Positions 24,786-33,753 of a stretch of 64,000 bases of DNA are shown in pieces; position 1 is the stretch's first letter, and each line of letters starts with the position of its first letter. The position numbers and the translations under genes are program-made. The notes under the pieces are model-generated. The model was not told the origin of the DNA, searched no databases, and worked only from the letters and a program-made list of their open reading frames with translations. The DNA comes from Kribbella sandramycini (GTDB lineage: Bacteria; Actinomycetota; Actinomycetes; Propionibacteriales; Kribbellaceae). The DNA is taken from the NCBI RefSeq assembly GCF_013131805.1, contig NZ_JABJRC010000005.1:372001-436000 (forward strand), in the 5' to 3' direction.

Positions 24786-25721
24786 GTGAGTGTGAGTCGA
24801 CGAGGGATGCTGGCGGGCGCGGCGGCGGCAGGTGCGGCCGCGGTCGGCGCGGGGGCGATCCGGCAGTCAACTGCCGCGGAGGCGCCCAAAGCAGCGACCA
24901 AGCAGACGAGAGAGCCGGTCGAGTTCACTTGGCTCGGGACGCATGCGTGGCAGATCCGCTGCGGCAAGCACATCGTGCTGACCGACCCCTGGCTGACCCG
25001 ATTCAAGACCGGGACCTTCTCGCCGGAGGGCGTGAACCCGAAGGCCAAGCTGGTGATCGACCGCGCGGTCATCGACCGGCACCTGAGCACCGCCGACGCG
25101 ATCCTGGTCCACCACGGCCACTACGACCACATGGCCGACGTCCCGTACGTCGCCGCGAAGACCGACGCGACCGTGATCGGCACCCAGACGCACGTCAACC
25201 AGCTCAAGGCGATGCGGACGCCGGCCGAGCTGATGTCACCGGTCCGCGGCGGTGAGTACTTCGACTTCGGCGGGTTCACGATCGAGGTCTTCCCGTCGCT
25301 GCACTCGTGCGGCGGCAAGCGGCACAACTACGTCTGGCCCGGCTATCACCTCGACGGCATCCCGCCACGGCCGCGCGTGATCGAGGATCTCGTCGAGGGC
25401 GGCACGCTCGCCTACGTGATCACGATCGGCGGCCTGCGCATCCTCAGCCTGAGTACGGCGAACTTCGACCCGAACGCGCTGCGCGGCCTCGAGGTGGACG
25501 TCGTCTTCGTCGCCCCCGGCGGCGAACCGGGGATCACCGACCGGCTGTTCGAGACGATCCGCCCGGTCGAGACCGCCCTGGCCACGCACTGGGACGACTT
25601 CGACAAACCCCTCGGCGAGCCGAGCGTCCCCTGGACCGACCTGACCCCGCTCCGCACTTCCGTCGAGCAGAGCGGCGCCAAGTTCGTCGTCCTCGATCAC
25701 CTGGAGAAGATCACGCTGTAG
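24786..25721 (+). CDS. Tat-exported metallo-beta-lactamase-fold hydrolase (UlaG-like)
   Basis: A 311-residue exported protein. The Tat signal is MSVSRRGMLAGAAAAGAAA followed by an alanine cleavage region near 31. The metal-binding loop HHGHYDH at 109-115 fits HxHxDH, and further ligands are likely His in SLHSCGGKRH and ATHWDD. The overall pattern (VEFTWLGTHAWQIRCGKHIV; LTDPWLT) matches UlaG/RomA-type lactonase or phospholipase-D-like MBL proteins. A second GTG two codons in is an alternative start. It diverges from the LysR gene, which may control it. Confidence 0.82.
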   Translation: MSVSRRGMLAGAAAAGAAAVGAGAIRQSTAAEAPKAATKQTREPVEFTWLGTHAWQIRCGKHIVLTDPWLTRFKTGTFSPEGVNPKAKLVIDRAVIDRHLSTADAILVHHGHYDHMADVPYVAAKTDATVIGTQTHVNQLKAMRTPAELMSPVRGGEYFDFGGFTIEVFPSLHSCGGKRHNYVWPGYHLDGIPPRPRVIEDLVEGGTLAYVITIGGLRILSLSTANFDPNALRGLEVDVVFVAPGGEPGITDRLFETIRPVETALATHWDDFDKPLGEPSVPWTDLTPLRTSVEQSGAKFVVLDHLEKITL

Positions 25722-25744
25722 CGCGTACGGACCAACGGGTAATA

Positions 25745-25763
25745 GTCGCCCGAGCCGGGCGAC
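25745..25763. terminator. Hairpin between convergent genes
   Basis: GTCGCCCG and CGGGCGAC form a perfect 8-base stem around AGC, between the stop of the MBL gene (25721) and the stop of the GNAT gene (25797). It could end transcription from both sides. There is no U tract, as is common in high-GC actinomycetes. Confidence 0.6.
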
Positions 25764-25796
25764 GCTGAGCGCGGCAGCCGGCCCTGGGGCCGACTT

Positions 25797-26579
25797 CTAC
25801 CCGTTCGTCGGTCCGACGAGAGTGCGGTAGTGGTAGCGGGAGACGGTGCTGAAGCCGAGGCGCTCGTAGAGGGCCAGTGCCGGGGCGTTGTCGGCGAGCA
25901 CGCTGAGGAAGACCTGGTCGAAACCGCGGTTTGTTGCCTCGTGCAACAAGCCGTGGATGACGGCCTGGGCCAGACCGCGACGGCGGTACGCCGGGTCGAC
26001 CGCGATGCAGTAGAGCCCCGACCAGCCGGTGGCGTCGACCTCGAAGGCGCCGCCGTCGACGAGCGCGAGCCGGCCGATCGCGGCGATCCGGCCGTCGATC
26101 CGGAGATCGGCGTACAACGCGGAGCCGCCGACCAGGATCTGCCGGGCGGTCGCCTGCTCGGCGGCGCCGCCGTGCCCGTCGGTCTGCCACCACGCCGCCA
26201 TCCAGGCCTCGTCGGGCACGGTCGAAATATTCACTGCGGCATCCGGCGCCGAGAGGTTCGCGAGCACCGCCGCGATCGCGGCGGACTGGACCAGCGTCGG
26301 ATTCTTCGACTGGTAGCCGCGGGCCGCGAGCTGATCGTCCAGGTCGGCCGGCTGGGCCGCCGGGCTGATCTGGAACGACGGCGTGATGCCCTGCGCCTGG
26401 TACAGCGTTTCCACGTAGTCCAAGGCTTTGCCGAGATCGTACGGCGCGCCGGCAGGGAGCACCGAGTTCGCCCGGAGGGTGATACCGGCCGTTCGTCGGA
26501 TCAGCCAGCCGTCGAGTTCGGTGCTGTGCACGGCAGGCCAGCCCCGGTTCATCAGGTGGTCGATCCCAGCGGTGGTCAT
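25797..26579 (-). CDS. GNAT-family N-acetyltransferase, two-domain
   Basis: A 260-residue protein with a C-terminal GNAT domain: motif A is LYCIAVDPAYRRRGLAQAV (acetyl-CoA pyrophosphate loop RRRGLA) and motif B region ALALYERLGFSTVSRYHYR. The N-terminal 120 residues are a diverged GNAT-like half. GGAGG lies two bases before the ATG at 26579. The substrate is unknown. It converges with the MBL gene and diverges from the small TPR gene at 26654. Confidence 0.85.
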   Translation of the reverse strand: MTTAGIDHLMNRGWPAVHSTELDGWLIRRTAGITLRANSVLPAGAPYDLGKALDYVETLYQAQGITPSFQISPAAQPADLDDQLAARGYQSKNPTLVQSAAIAAVLANLSAPDAAVNISTVPDEAWMAAWWQTDGHGGAAEQATARQILVGGSALYADLRIDGRIAAIGRLALVDGGAFEVDATGWSGLYCIAVDPAYRRRGLAQAVIHGLLHEATNRGFDQVFLSVLADNAPALALYERLGFSTVSRYHYRTLVGPTNG

Positions 26580-26653
26580 CACCTCCACGAGCCTAGAACC
26601 GCCCGGATCGAATTGCAACAGATTGAATACTTATGCACTCGTAGGATATCCAG

Positions 26654-27154
26654 GTGACCACTGAGCTGACCCCCGACCTGGTGGCGACGATCGAGGCGGC
26701 GTTCAGCCGGCGCGACCGCGCGAACATGCAGCCGACGATCGACTTCTTCGAAGCGCTGCTCCGCGAGCACCCGGACAACCCGTACGTGCTCTACGAGGTC
26801 GGCGGCTCGTACGACACCGACGGTCAGGAGGAGAAGGCCGTCGGGTACTACGAGCGCGCTCTGCCCGGCCTGTCCGGCGAGACCAAGCGCAGGTGCCTGT
26901 TGCAGTACGGCAGCACCCTGCGCAACCTCGATCGGTTCGACGAGTCCCTCGCCGTCTTCAAGCAGGCCTGCGCCGAGTTCCCCGAGTCGGATTCGCTGCG
27001 GGTCTTCAAAGCCCTGACCCTGCACGCCGCCGACCACAAGGACAAGGCGCTCGCCACGCTGCTGCTGATCATCGCGGATCGCCTGGAGACCCCGGAGATC
27101 AAGCGCTACGAGGCCGCCATCCGCGGCAACGCGGAATACCTGGCCGGGCTCTAG
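26654..27154 (+). CDS. Small tetratricopeptide repeat protein
   Basis: A 166-residue soluble protein made of about three TPR units (NPYVLYEVGGSYDTDGQEEKA; KRRCLLQYGSTLRNLDRFDES; SLRVFKALTLHAADHKDKA). Residues W/L, G, Y, A and P occur at the normal TPR spacing. It starts at GTG 26654. Its stop overlaps the stop of the convergent rhodanese gene. Related single-module TPR proteins are found in Firmicutes and actinomycetes with no established function; it probably mediates protein contacts. Confidence 0.78.
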   Translation: MTTELTPDLVATIEAAFSRRDRANMQPTIDFFEALLREHPDNPYVLYEVGGSYDTDGQEEKAVGYYERALPGLSGETKRRCLLQYGSTLRNLDRFDESLAVFKQACAEFPESDSLRVFKALTLHAADHKDKALATLLLIIADRLETPEIKRYEAAIRGNAEYLAGL

Positions 27155-27582
27155 CAGGCACAGGCGATCCCGAGCGGGACTGTCAGCGGGTCGGACTGCC
27201 GCCGCTCGATCCCGGCGGCGGTCTCGACCGGCAGACCCTCCCGTGCCCAGTACTCGAAGCCGCCGATCATCTCCTTGACCGGATACCCCAACCGCGCGAA
27301 CTCCAGCGCCGCCCGGGTCGCGCCGTTGCACCCCGGCCCCCAGCAGTACGTCACCACCCGCACGCCGGCCGGGACGACGTCCGCCGCCCGCGCCGCAATC
27401 TCCCGCGTCGGCAGATGAACCGCACCGGGCACGTGTCCCTGATCCCAGCTCTCCTGGCTCCGGCTGTCGATCAGCACCCACCCCGGCGTACCGGCGCCGA
27501 TCTCGGCCGCCACATCGGATACGTCGGTCTCGAAGGCCAACCGCCCGGCGAAGTGGGCGACGGCTGCGCTCTGTTCGGTCAT
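27151..27582 (-). CDS. Single-domain rhodanese-like protein
   Basis: A 143-residue rhodanese-fold protein (VLIDSRSQESWDQGHVPGA and HLPTREI are the CH2A-type motifs). The active-site loop is TYCWGPGCNGATRAA, with a second cysteine five residues after the first; the six-residue loop after the first Cys fits thiosulfate sulfurtransferases. The loop's second Cys could form a disulfide or take part in sulfur transfer. ATG at 27582 is preferred over 27603. A CAC motif ends the protein. The physiological sulfur acceptor is unknown. Confidence 0.82.
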   Translation of the reverse strand: MTEQSAAVAHFAGRLAFETDVSDVAAEIGAGTPGWVLIDSRSQESWDQGHVPGAVHLPTREIAARAADVVPAGVRVVTYCWGPGCNGATRAALEFARLGYPVKEMIGGFEYWAREGLPVETAAGIERRQSDPLTVPLGIACAC

Positions 27583-27646
27583 ACCCTCAGCATCGAAGAC
27601 CACCGCCAGGCTGAGAAGTGGCAGAAAAGACCCTCTACCTCAAAAT

Positions 27647-29533
27647 TCAGCCATAGCGCTGGTCGATCTTCGCCCGGGCCCGCGCGACCTTGATCGCCTG
27701 TTTGAGCGTCTCGACGTCGTACGCGCCGTAATGCCGGCGGCCGTTGATGAAGAACGTCGGCGTCCCGGACACCCCGCTCAGATCGGCCGACTCGACGTCC
27801 CGCGCGACGCGCGCCGCGGCGACGTGCCGCTTCACCTCGTCGTGGATCCGGTCGTCGTCGAGGCCGAGCTGTTGGGAGTAGCCCATCAGATCCCGCGGCT
27901 GCAGGTTGTCCTGGTTCGCCAGCAGCAGGTCGTGCATCTCCCAGAACGCGCCCTGCGCGTGCGCGGCCTCGGCGACCTCGGCCGCGATCTGCGCCCGCGG
28001 ATGGACGTCGGACAGCGGCAGATGCCGCCACACGTACCGCAGGTCGTCATCGGTCAGCAGATCCCGGACGACGGACTCCGCGATCCCGCAGTACGGGCAC
28101 TCGAAATCGCCGTACTCGACCAGGGTCACGGTCGCGCTCTCCGGGCCCCGGACGTGGTCGATCTCCGGGTCGACCGGATCGACCAGGTCGATCAACTCGT
28201 CCGCGCGCCCGAGCAGCGCGAGCGCCTTCCGCGGCGGGCTGAGCAGTTTGACCGCACGGAAGATCGCCCAGGTCGCCGCGGACGACACGACGACCGCCGA
28301 GAGCAACCCGATCTTCGCCTCGGCCAGCGCCGGCCCCTCGAACGCGATCGTTGCGATCAGCAACGAGACGGTGAAGCCGATGCCGGCGATGGTGCCGCTG
28401 CCGGCCACCGCCGCCCAGCCGACCTGCGGCCCGTAGCGGCCACGGGAGAACCGGTCGAGCAACCAGGAGACCAGCGTGACCGCGAGCGGTTTGCCGACGA
28501 CGTAACCGATCAGGATGCCGAGCGTGACCGGCGAGGTGAAGGCCCGGCCGAGGAAGGCCGCGTCGATCGTCACGCCCGCGTTGGCCAGGCCGAAGAGCGG
28601 GACGATCAGGTACGACGTCCAGGGGTGGTAGAGGAACTGGAGCCGCTCGTTCGGCGAGATCGTGGCCGTCAGCCCGACCGTCGCCGAGCGCGCCAGCTCG
28701 GGCGTCGGCTGCTCGCGGAAGACCCGGAACAGCCCGCTCGCCTGCTCCAGCTCCTCGCGACCAGGCGAGTACGCCGGGGCCGTCAGCCCGATCGCGAGAC
28801 CGGCGACGACCGGATCGACGCCGCTGGTGAGCAACGCGGCCCAGGTGATCACGCCGAGCACGACGTACACCCAGGGTTTGCGGACGCGCAGCAGCGAGAG
28901 CGCGAGGACGACGCCGAACGCGATCAGCGCGATCGCCAGCGGCATGAACTTGATGTTCTCGCTGTAGACGACCGCGATCACGACCAGCGCCAGCAGGTCG
29001 TCGACGACGAACACGGTGAGCAGGAAGACGCGGACCCGATCCGGGACGCCGCGGCCGACCAGCGCGAGCAAGCCGAGTGCGAGCGCGGTGTCGGTCGACA
29101 TCGCGACACCCCAGCCGTGCGCAGTCTCCGTCCCGGCGTTGAAAGCCAGGTAGATCAGGATCGGCGCGGCCATCCCGGAGACGCCGGCGAGCACCGGGAG
29201 CACGAACCGGCTCCGGTCGCGCAGGTCGCCGAGGTCGAACTCGCGACGCGCCTCCAGGCCGACCACCAGGAAGAACAGCGTCATCAGCCCGCTGTTGATC
29301 CACTCGCGCAGCTCCAGGCCGAACTCGCGGTGGTTGAACGCGAAGGAGAGCTCGGTGCGCCAGAAATCGTCGTACGACGCCGGGGCCAGATTCGCCCACA
29401 GCAGCGCGAGCAGGATGGCCGCCGCGAGGACTCCGGAGCTACCGGCCTCGGTGCGTAGGAAGGAGCGCATCGGCGCCGCGAACTCCCGCCGCCAATTCGT
29501 CCGGCCGCTCGGCAAGGCCGGGAAGTCCGCCAT
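27647..29533 (-). CDS. nhaA: NhaA Na+/H+ antiporter fused to a DsbA-like thioredoxin domain
   Basis: A 628-residue two-domain protein. Residues 1-430 are NhaA with eleven or twelve helices, including VAMSTDTALALGLLAL and FVVDDLLALVVIAVVY, where paired aspartates (VVDD) bind the exchanged ions, and FFLVVGLEARREF. Residues about 455-628 form a DsbA/Thioredoxin_4-type domain with the redox pair in EYGDFECPYCGIAE near 480 and a cis-Pro loop SGVSGTPTFFING. Fusions of this type are known in actinobacteria; the thioredoxin part would face one side of the membrane and may sense or reduce partner disulfides. The ATG at 29533 follows an upstream in-frame extension that covers the divergent gene. Confidence 0.88.
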   Translation of the reverse strand: MADFPALPSGRTNWRREFAAPMRSFLRTEAGSSGVLAAAILLALLWANLAPASYDDFWRTELSFAFNHREFGLELREWINSGLMTLFFLVVGLEARREFDLGDLRDRSRFVLPVLAGVSGMAAPILIYLAFNAGTETAHGWGVAMSTDTALALGLLALVGRGVPDRVRVFLLTVFVVDDLLALVVIAVVYSENIKFMPLAIALIAFGVVLALSLLRVRKPWVYVVLGVITWAALLTSGVDPVVAGLAIGLTAPAYSPGREELEQASGLFRVFREQPTPELARSATVGLTATISPNERLQFLYHPWTSYLIVPLFGLANAGVTIDAAFLGRAFTSPVTLGILIGYVVGKPLAVTLVSWLLDRFSRGRYGPQVGWAAVAGSGTIAGIGFTVSLLIATIAFEGPALAEAKIGLLSAVVVSSAATWAIFRAVKLLSPPRKALALLGRADELIDLVDPVDPEIDHVRGPESATVTLVEYGDFECPYCGIAESVVRDLLTDDDLRYVWRHLPLSDVHPRAQIAAEVAEAAHAQGAFWEMHDLLLANQDNLQPRDLMGYSQQLGLDDDRIHDEVKRHVAAARVARDVESADLSGVSGTPTFFINGRRHYGAYDVETLKQAIKVARARAKIDQRYG

Positions 29534-29627
29534 ATTTGCAACCCTACTGCCGCGAGCCAGGGTCGAGGCTGCATGATGTCTCCTGCGGACCGCCCCGGCC
29601 CGGGGTGTGCCCAAGCACTTGAGACCG

Positions 29628-30341
29628 ATGGAGCCCCCGTTGACCGAGCAGGATCTCGCCGCGGCGTCGGCGGATGCGTTTGCCCGGCTGGCGATCGAGA
29701 TGCACGACGCCCCCGGCGTCGAGGAGACGATCGATGCCGTGGTGCAGTTCGCCCTCCAGGCATTGAGCTGTACGTACGCCGGTGTCGCGCTGTACACGCG
29801 CGGTGGCAGCCCGGAGATCGCCGCGGTGACCGATCCGGTCGTCGCGGACGTCTACGGCCTGCAGATCACCAATGACGAGGGTCCGCTCGTCACCGCCTTG
29901 CGGGATCGGACGACGATCCTGATCCGGGACACCGATTCCGACGGTCGCTGGCCGGACTGGGCGACCAAGGTCGCCCAGCTCGGCGTCCGCAGCAGCCTCG
30001 ACGTCCCGCTCGCGACCGGTGACGCGGCGCGCCTGACGGTCGGCGTCCTGGGCCTCTACAGCCCGCAGCCGGACGCCTTCACCGAGGACGACGAGGCGGT
30101 CGCCCACATCCTCGCCCGGCACGCGTCGGTCGCGCTGGCCGCGGCCCGGCACGAGGAGACGATGGCGCAGGCGGTCGACGCCCGCAAGCTGGTCGGCCAG
30201 GCGATGGGCATCCTGATGGAGCGGTTCGACGTCGACGGCGACCGCGCCTTCGCGATCCTGAAGCGCTACTCCCAGGACACCAACACCAAACTCCGCGACG
30301 TCGCCCAGCAGCTGATCGACACCCGCAAGCTTCCGCACTGA
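29628..30341 (+). CDS. GAF and ANTAR domain RNA-binding regulator
   Basis: A 237-residue regulator with a GAF sensor domain (about 15-165; VVQFALQALSCTYAGVALYT) and a C-terminal ANTAR domain (about 175-235) that binds paired stem-loops in nascent RNA to prevent termination; its core is LVGQAMGILMERFDVDGDRAF with conserved Ala, Ala/Gly and aromatic positions. GTG at 29607 is a possible earlier start. It diverges from nhaA. Targets cannot be located; an ANTAR-binding double hairpin was not seen nearby. Confidence 0.85.
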   Translation: MEPPLTEQDLAAASADAFARLAIEMHDAPGVEETIDAVVQFALQALSCTYAGVALYTRGGSPEIAAVTDPVVADVYGLQITNDEGPLVTALRDRTTILIRDTDSDGRWPDWATKVAQLGVRSSLDVPLATGDAARLTVGVLGLYSPQPDAFTEDDEAVAHILARHASVALAAARHEETMAQAVDARKLVGQAMGILMERFDVDGDRAFAILKRYSQDTNTKLRDVAQQLIDTRKLPH

Positions 30342-30358
30342 GACCCCGGCCAGGTGGG

Positions 30359-30598
30359 ATGCTCGGCCTGATGAGCATCGAACTGGAGTGGGTGGCGCGG
30401 CGGCTGCGGACGGACATCATCCGGCTGCGGATCGCCACCGGGCTGCTGATCTGCACCGGGCTGGTGATGCTGTTCGTGATCTCGCACCCGATGCCCGGCC
30501 TGCTGGTGATGCTGTGCGCGCTCTTCGCGCTCGCCGCGGCCAGCAGCCGCGCAACCCGGCTCCGGCGGCTGGAACGCAGGATCAAAGATCTAAGCTGA
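30359..30598 (+). CDS. Small membrane protein of unknown function
   Basis: A 79-residue protein with two hydrophobic segments (IATGLLICTGLVMLFVI, about 27-43; GLLVMLCALFALAAAS, about 47-62) flanked by arginine-rich ends. GGTGGG immediately precedes ATG 30359, and ATG 30371 is an alternative start with better spacing. It lies 17 bases after the ANTAR gene and 4 bases before the ROK gene, so it is probably co-transcribed with both. It is not recognised. Confidence 0.6.
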   Translation: MLGLMSIELEWVARRLRTDIIRLRIATGLLICTGLVMLFVISHPMPGLLVMLCALFALAAASSRATRLRRLERRIKDLS

Positions 30599-30602
30599 CC
30601 AA

Positions 30603-31739
30603 ATGGGGAGTTGGCGACCGCTGGAAGGGCCTTCCCAGCAGGTTGCGCTGGAGATCCTGCTGGACGGACCGCTGTCGCGCGCTGAGCTCTCGCGGCGAGT
30701 GGGGTTGTCCCCGGGGAGCCTGACCCGGTTGACCAAGCCGATGGTCGAGTCCGGGCTGCTGGTCGAGGTGGACGTCGAGACGCCGGACGCCCGGGTCGGC
30801 CGGCCGTCGCAGCCGCTCGACCTGGATCCGGCTGCCCACCACTTCGTCGGCATCAAGCTCACCGGCGACACCGCGATCGGCGTCCTGACCACGCTGCGGG
30901 CCGAGGTGATCGCGAGTGTCGAACGGCCGTTGATCGATCACACGCCGTCCGAGGTGGCCACGTTGGTCCTTGAACTGACCGATGAGCTGGCCGCCCAAGC
31001 GCCTGGGCCGTTGAGCGGGCTCGGCGTCACGCTCGGCGGCCGGGTGGCGAACGGCTCGGAGGTCCGCTGGGGCCCGTATCTGGACTGGGTCGACGTCCCG
31101 CTCGGCGAGCTGCTTGCCGCCGGCACCGGTACGCCGGTCGTGGTCGCGAACGACCTGAACGCGCTGACCGAGGCCACCCACTGGTTCGGCGCGGGCCGGG
31201 GCACCGACCGGTTTGCGCTGATCACGATCGGCGCCGGGGTCGGCTACGGCCTGGTCGTCCACAACCGGACCGTCGAGAGCCCGGACACCAGCATCGGCCT
31301 GATCGGCCACCATCCGCTCGTCCCGAACGGCCCACGCTGCGACCGTGGACACCGCGGCTGCGCGATGAGCCTGCTCACGGTCGGCGCGATCACCGGCCGG
31401 ATCGGCGCCGCGCTCGGCCGGCCGGTCGACTACGAGGAGTGCCTCGACCTGGCCGCGAAGGGCGATCCCGCGGCCCAGCCCGTGATCAGCGAGGCCGGTC
31501 GCGCGCTCGGCCGACTCATCGCCGCCGCCGCGAACTTCACCATGCCCGAGCTCGTCGTCCTCGGCGGCGAGGGCGTCCGGCTGGCCGAGGTCGCCCGGGC
31601 CGAGCTGCTCGCCGGTCTGCACGCCGACCGGCATCCGTCCGGCGTCGAACTGCCGATGGTGCTCCAGCCCGCCGACTTCACCGAATGGGCCCGCGGAGCG
31701 GCCGTGGTCGCCATTCAGACCTTCGTCCTGGGGACCTGA
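30603..31739 (+). CDS. ROK-family transcriptional regulator
   Basis: A 378-residue protein with an N-terminal winged helix (LLDGPLSRAELSRRVGLSPGSLTRL, about 19-45) and a ROK sugar-kinase-like domain (GLGVTLGGRV; VVANDLNALTEATHWFGAG). The zinc motif of ROK proteins, CxCGxxGC, appears as CDRGHRGC, so the second Cys is replaced by Arg. Such proteins bind sugars or sugar phosphates and repress sugar-use genes. No carbohydrate transport operon adjoins it, so the target is open. Confidence 0.85.
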   Translation: MGSWRPLEGPSQQVALEILLDGPLSRAELSRRVGLSPGSLTRLTKPMVESGLLVEVDVETPDARVGRPSQPLDLDPAAHHFVGIKLTGDTAIGVLTTLRAEVIASVERPLIDHTPSEVATLVLELTDELAAQAPGPLSGLGVTLGGRVANGSEVRWGPYLDWVDVPLGELLAAGTGTPVVVANDLNALTEATHWFGAGRGTDRFALITIGAGVGYGLVVHNRTVESPDTSIGLIGHHPLVPNGPRCDRGHRGCAMSLLTVGAITGRIGAALGRPVDYEECLDLAAKGDPAAQPVISEAGRALGRLIAAAANFTMPELVVLGGEGVRLAEVARAELLAGLHADRHPSGVELPMVLQPADFTEWARGAAVVAIQTFVLGT

Positions 31740-31760
31740 GCGCGAAATACACTCCCGGCC

Positions 31761-32429
31761 ATGGAGCTGGTGAGGCGTTGGATCGCAGGTTGGCGGCTGT
31801 GTCGAGGACTCGAACCCCCAGTGGAGTACGCCGAGGCGACCTTCGCCCAGATCAACGCGCCTAGCCGGGAACGCGAGCTGTTCGCCTCCTCCGCGGACTA
31901 CGTCGAGCGCCTGGCGCCGCTTGCCACCGAGACGACCTGGCTCACCGTCACAACGACTGCGCAGGATGCCGCGGCCGTCGCCGAGCAGTTCAGCGCCGTC
32001 GGGTTGCAGCCGTTCGACGAGCTGAAGACGCTGATGACCCGGCCGCTCGCAGGCCATCCGGTCGCGACCGCGCCGCCGGCGTACGACGTCCTCGTCGTCG
32101 ACGAGGGCCCGCTGATCTATGTGCATGTGCACGCCGCGGACGGCAGCATCGCCGCTCACGGGATGGCCGCCGTGGTCGGCACGGATGTGGTCATGCACGA
32201 TATCGAGACCGAAGCGACCCACCGGCGGCGCGGCCTCGGCCGGGTCGTGATGGGCGCCTTGGTCCAGCGTGGGGTCGAGCGCGGCGCCGAGCACGGCCTG
32301 CTGATGGCCACCGAGGTCGGCACGCACCTGTACCGCGCGCTGGGCTGGTCGACCGAAGCGATCCTGGTCACCGCCACCGGCCCGACTCCGGCTCGCGCCG
32401 AACTGACGGAGACTCTCAGTAGTATCTGA
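31761..32429 (+). CDS. GNAT-family N-acetyltransferase
   Basis: A 222-residue protein whose C-terminal half is a GNAT domain (VVMHDIETEATHRRRGLGRVV, with RRRGLG as acetyl-CoA loop, then HLYRALGWSTEA). The first 90 residues are less conserved. It begins 21 bases after the ROK gene and ends just before a CTACT-CGA-AGTAG inverted repeat (32430-32442), which may help to end the transcript. The substrate is unknown. Confidence 0.82.
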   Translation: MELVRRWIAGWRLCRGLEPPVEYAEATFAQINAPSRERELFASSADYVERLAPLATETTWLTVTTTAQDAAAVAEQFSAVGLQPFDELKTLMTRPLAGHPVATAPPAYDVLVVDEGPLIYVHVHAADGSIAAHGMAAVVGTDVVMHDIETEATHRRRGLGRVVMGALVQRGVERGAEHGLLMATEVGTHLYRALGWSTEAILVTATGPTPARAELTETLSSI

Positions 32430-32613
32430 CTACTCGAAGTAGCGGATTTGTCTCAGCGGCCGAGCCCGGCGAAGGTGTTGGGGGCGAACGGTGAACCATG
32501 AGTGGGAGCTCGGCGTCAGATCAGAGGTACGACCCAGGTCGTACGCAAGATCTCCGCAACATCCGTCCGCGATCCGATGCAGTTGATGGTTGCCAGCTAC
32601 AACAATGAGGAAC

Positions 32614-33753
32614 ATGAACGTGGTCCAGGCCCGGCAGCGTCCGGCGCCGGTGGGTATCGCCGGCCTCTCCGAGGCGGTGATCGACCTGTCGGCGATCCGT
32701 GACAACGTGCGGACGTTCCGTCGGCTGGCCCCGCGGCAGGATGTCCTCGCGGTCGTGAAGGCCGACGCGTTCGGGCACGGCGCCGTCCCGGTGGCCCGGG
32801 CCGCGATCGAGGCGGGCGCGACCTGGCTGGGCGTGGCCCGGGCCGACGAGGCGCTGCAGCTGCGCGCCGCCGGTCTGACCGCCCCGCTGTTGACCTGGCT
32901 GTACGACGCCGCTGAGCTGATGCTGCTCGGCGACATGGATGTCGACGTGAGTGTCTCCACCGTCGCCGAACTGCAGCAGGTAGCCTCCGTACCCGCCGTG
33001 AAATATGTCCACCTGAAACTGGACACCGGTCTGCACCGGGCCGGCAGCACCCCCGACCAGTGGATCGAACTCACCCGGGCCGCGGCGCGCCACGAGGCTC
33101 TCGGCACGCTCGTGGTCCGGGGAATCTGGTCGCATCTGTCGCACGGCGACGCTCCCGACGCCGTCCAGAGCCGGAAGCAGTTGCAGCTGCTCCGGACCGG
33201 GGTGTTGCTGGCCCGGCGCGCAGGCCTGATGCCGAGCGTGCTGCACCTGGCCAACTCGGCCGGCGCGATCACCCTCGACGCCCCCGAGATGGACCTGATC
33301 CGGATCGGCGCCGGGCTGTACGGCATCGACGAGACCGGGATCGGCCTGCGGCCCGCGATGCGGCTGATGAGCAAGGCCGCCCAGGTCCGCCGGATCCGGG
33401 CCGGTGAAGGCGTCTCGTACGGGCACGACTTCGTCGCCGAGCGCGACACCACCGTGCTGCTGGTCCCGATCGGGTACGCCGACGGGATTCCGCGGGTCAC
33501 CGCCGGGCAGGCTAGTGTGCTGTGCCGCGGGGTCCGGATGCCTGTCGTCGGCCGGATCGCGATGGACCAGTTCGTGGTCGACGCGGGTGCCGTCGCGGTC
33601 GACGCCGGCGAACCGGTGACCATTTTCGGCGACGGCTCGCAGGGTGAGCCCACCGCCAAGGAGTGGGCCGACTGGGCCGGCACCATCCCGCATGACATCT
33701 ACTGCGGTATCGGCACCCGGGTGCCGCGCCGCTATCAGGAGGCAACTCGATGA
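32614..33753 (+). CDS. alr: Alanine racemase
   Basis: A 379-residue PLP enzyme converting L-Ala to D-Ala for peptidoglycan. The PLP-lysine motif is AVVKADAFGHGA, the second catalytic base Tyr is in GEGVSYGHDF, and GRIAMDQFVVD and RIGAGLYGID are family signatures. The ATG at 32614 follows GAGGA; ATG 32605 and a TTG at 32590 are alternatives. The stop overlaps the ddl start as ATGA, so alr, ddl and vanX-like genes are translated as one unit. Confidence 0.93.
   Translation: MNVVQARQRPAPVGIAGLSEAVIDLSAIRDNVRTFRRLAPRQDVLAVVKADAFGHGAVPVARAAIEAGATWLGVARADEALQLRAAGLTAPLLTWLYDAAELMLLGDMDVDVSVSTVAELQQVASVPAVKYVHLKLDTGLHRAGSTPDQWIELTRAAARHEALGTLVVRGIWSHLSHGDAPDAVQSRKQLQLLRTGVLLARRAGLMPSVLHLANSAGAITLDAPEMDLIRIGAGLYGIDETGIGLRPAMRLMSKAAQVRRIRAGEGVSYGHDFVAERDTTVLLVPIGYADGIPRVTAGQASVLCRGVRMPVVGRIAMDQFVVDAGAVAVDAGEPVTIFGDGSQGEPTAKEWADWAGTIPHDIYCGIGTRVPRRYQEATR

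Noticed and set aside
32430..32442. Terminator after the GNAT gene (CTACT-CGA-AGTAG)
   Set aside because: The stem is only five bases with two G-C pairs, too weak to call as a separate feature.
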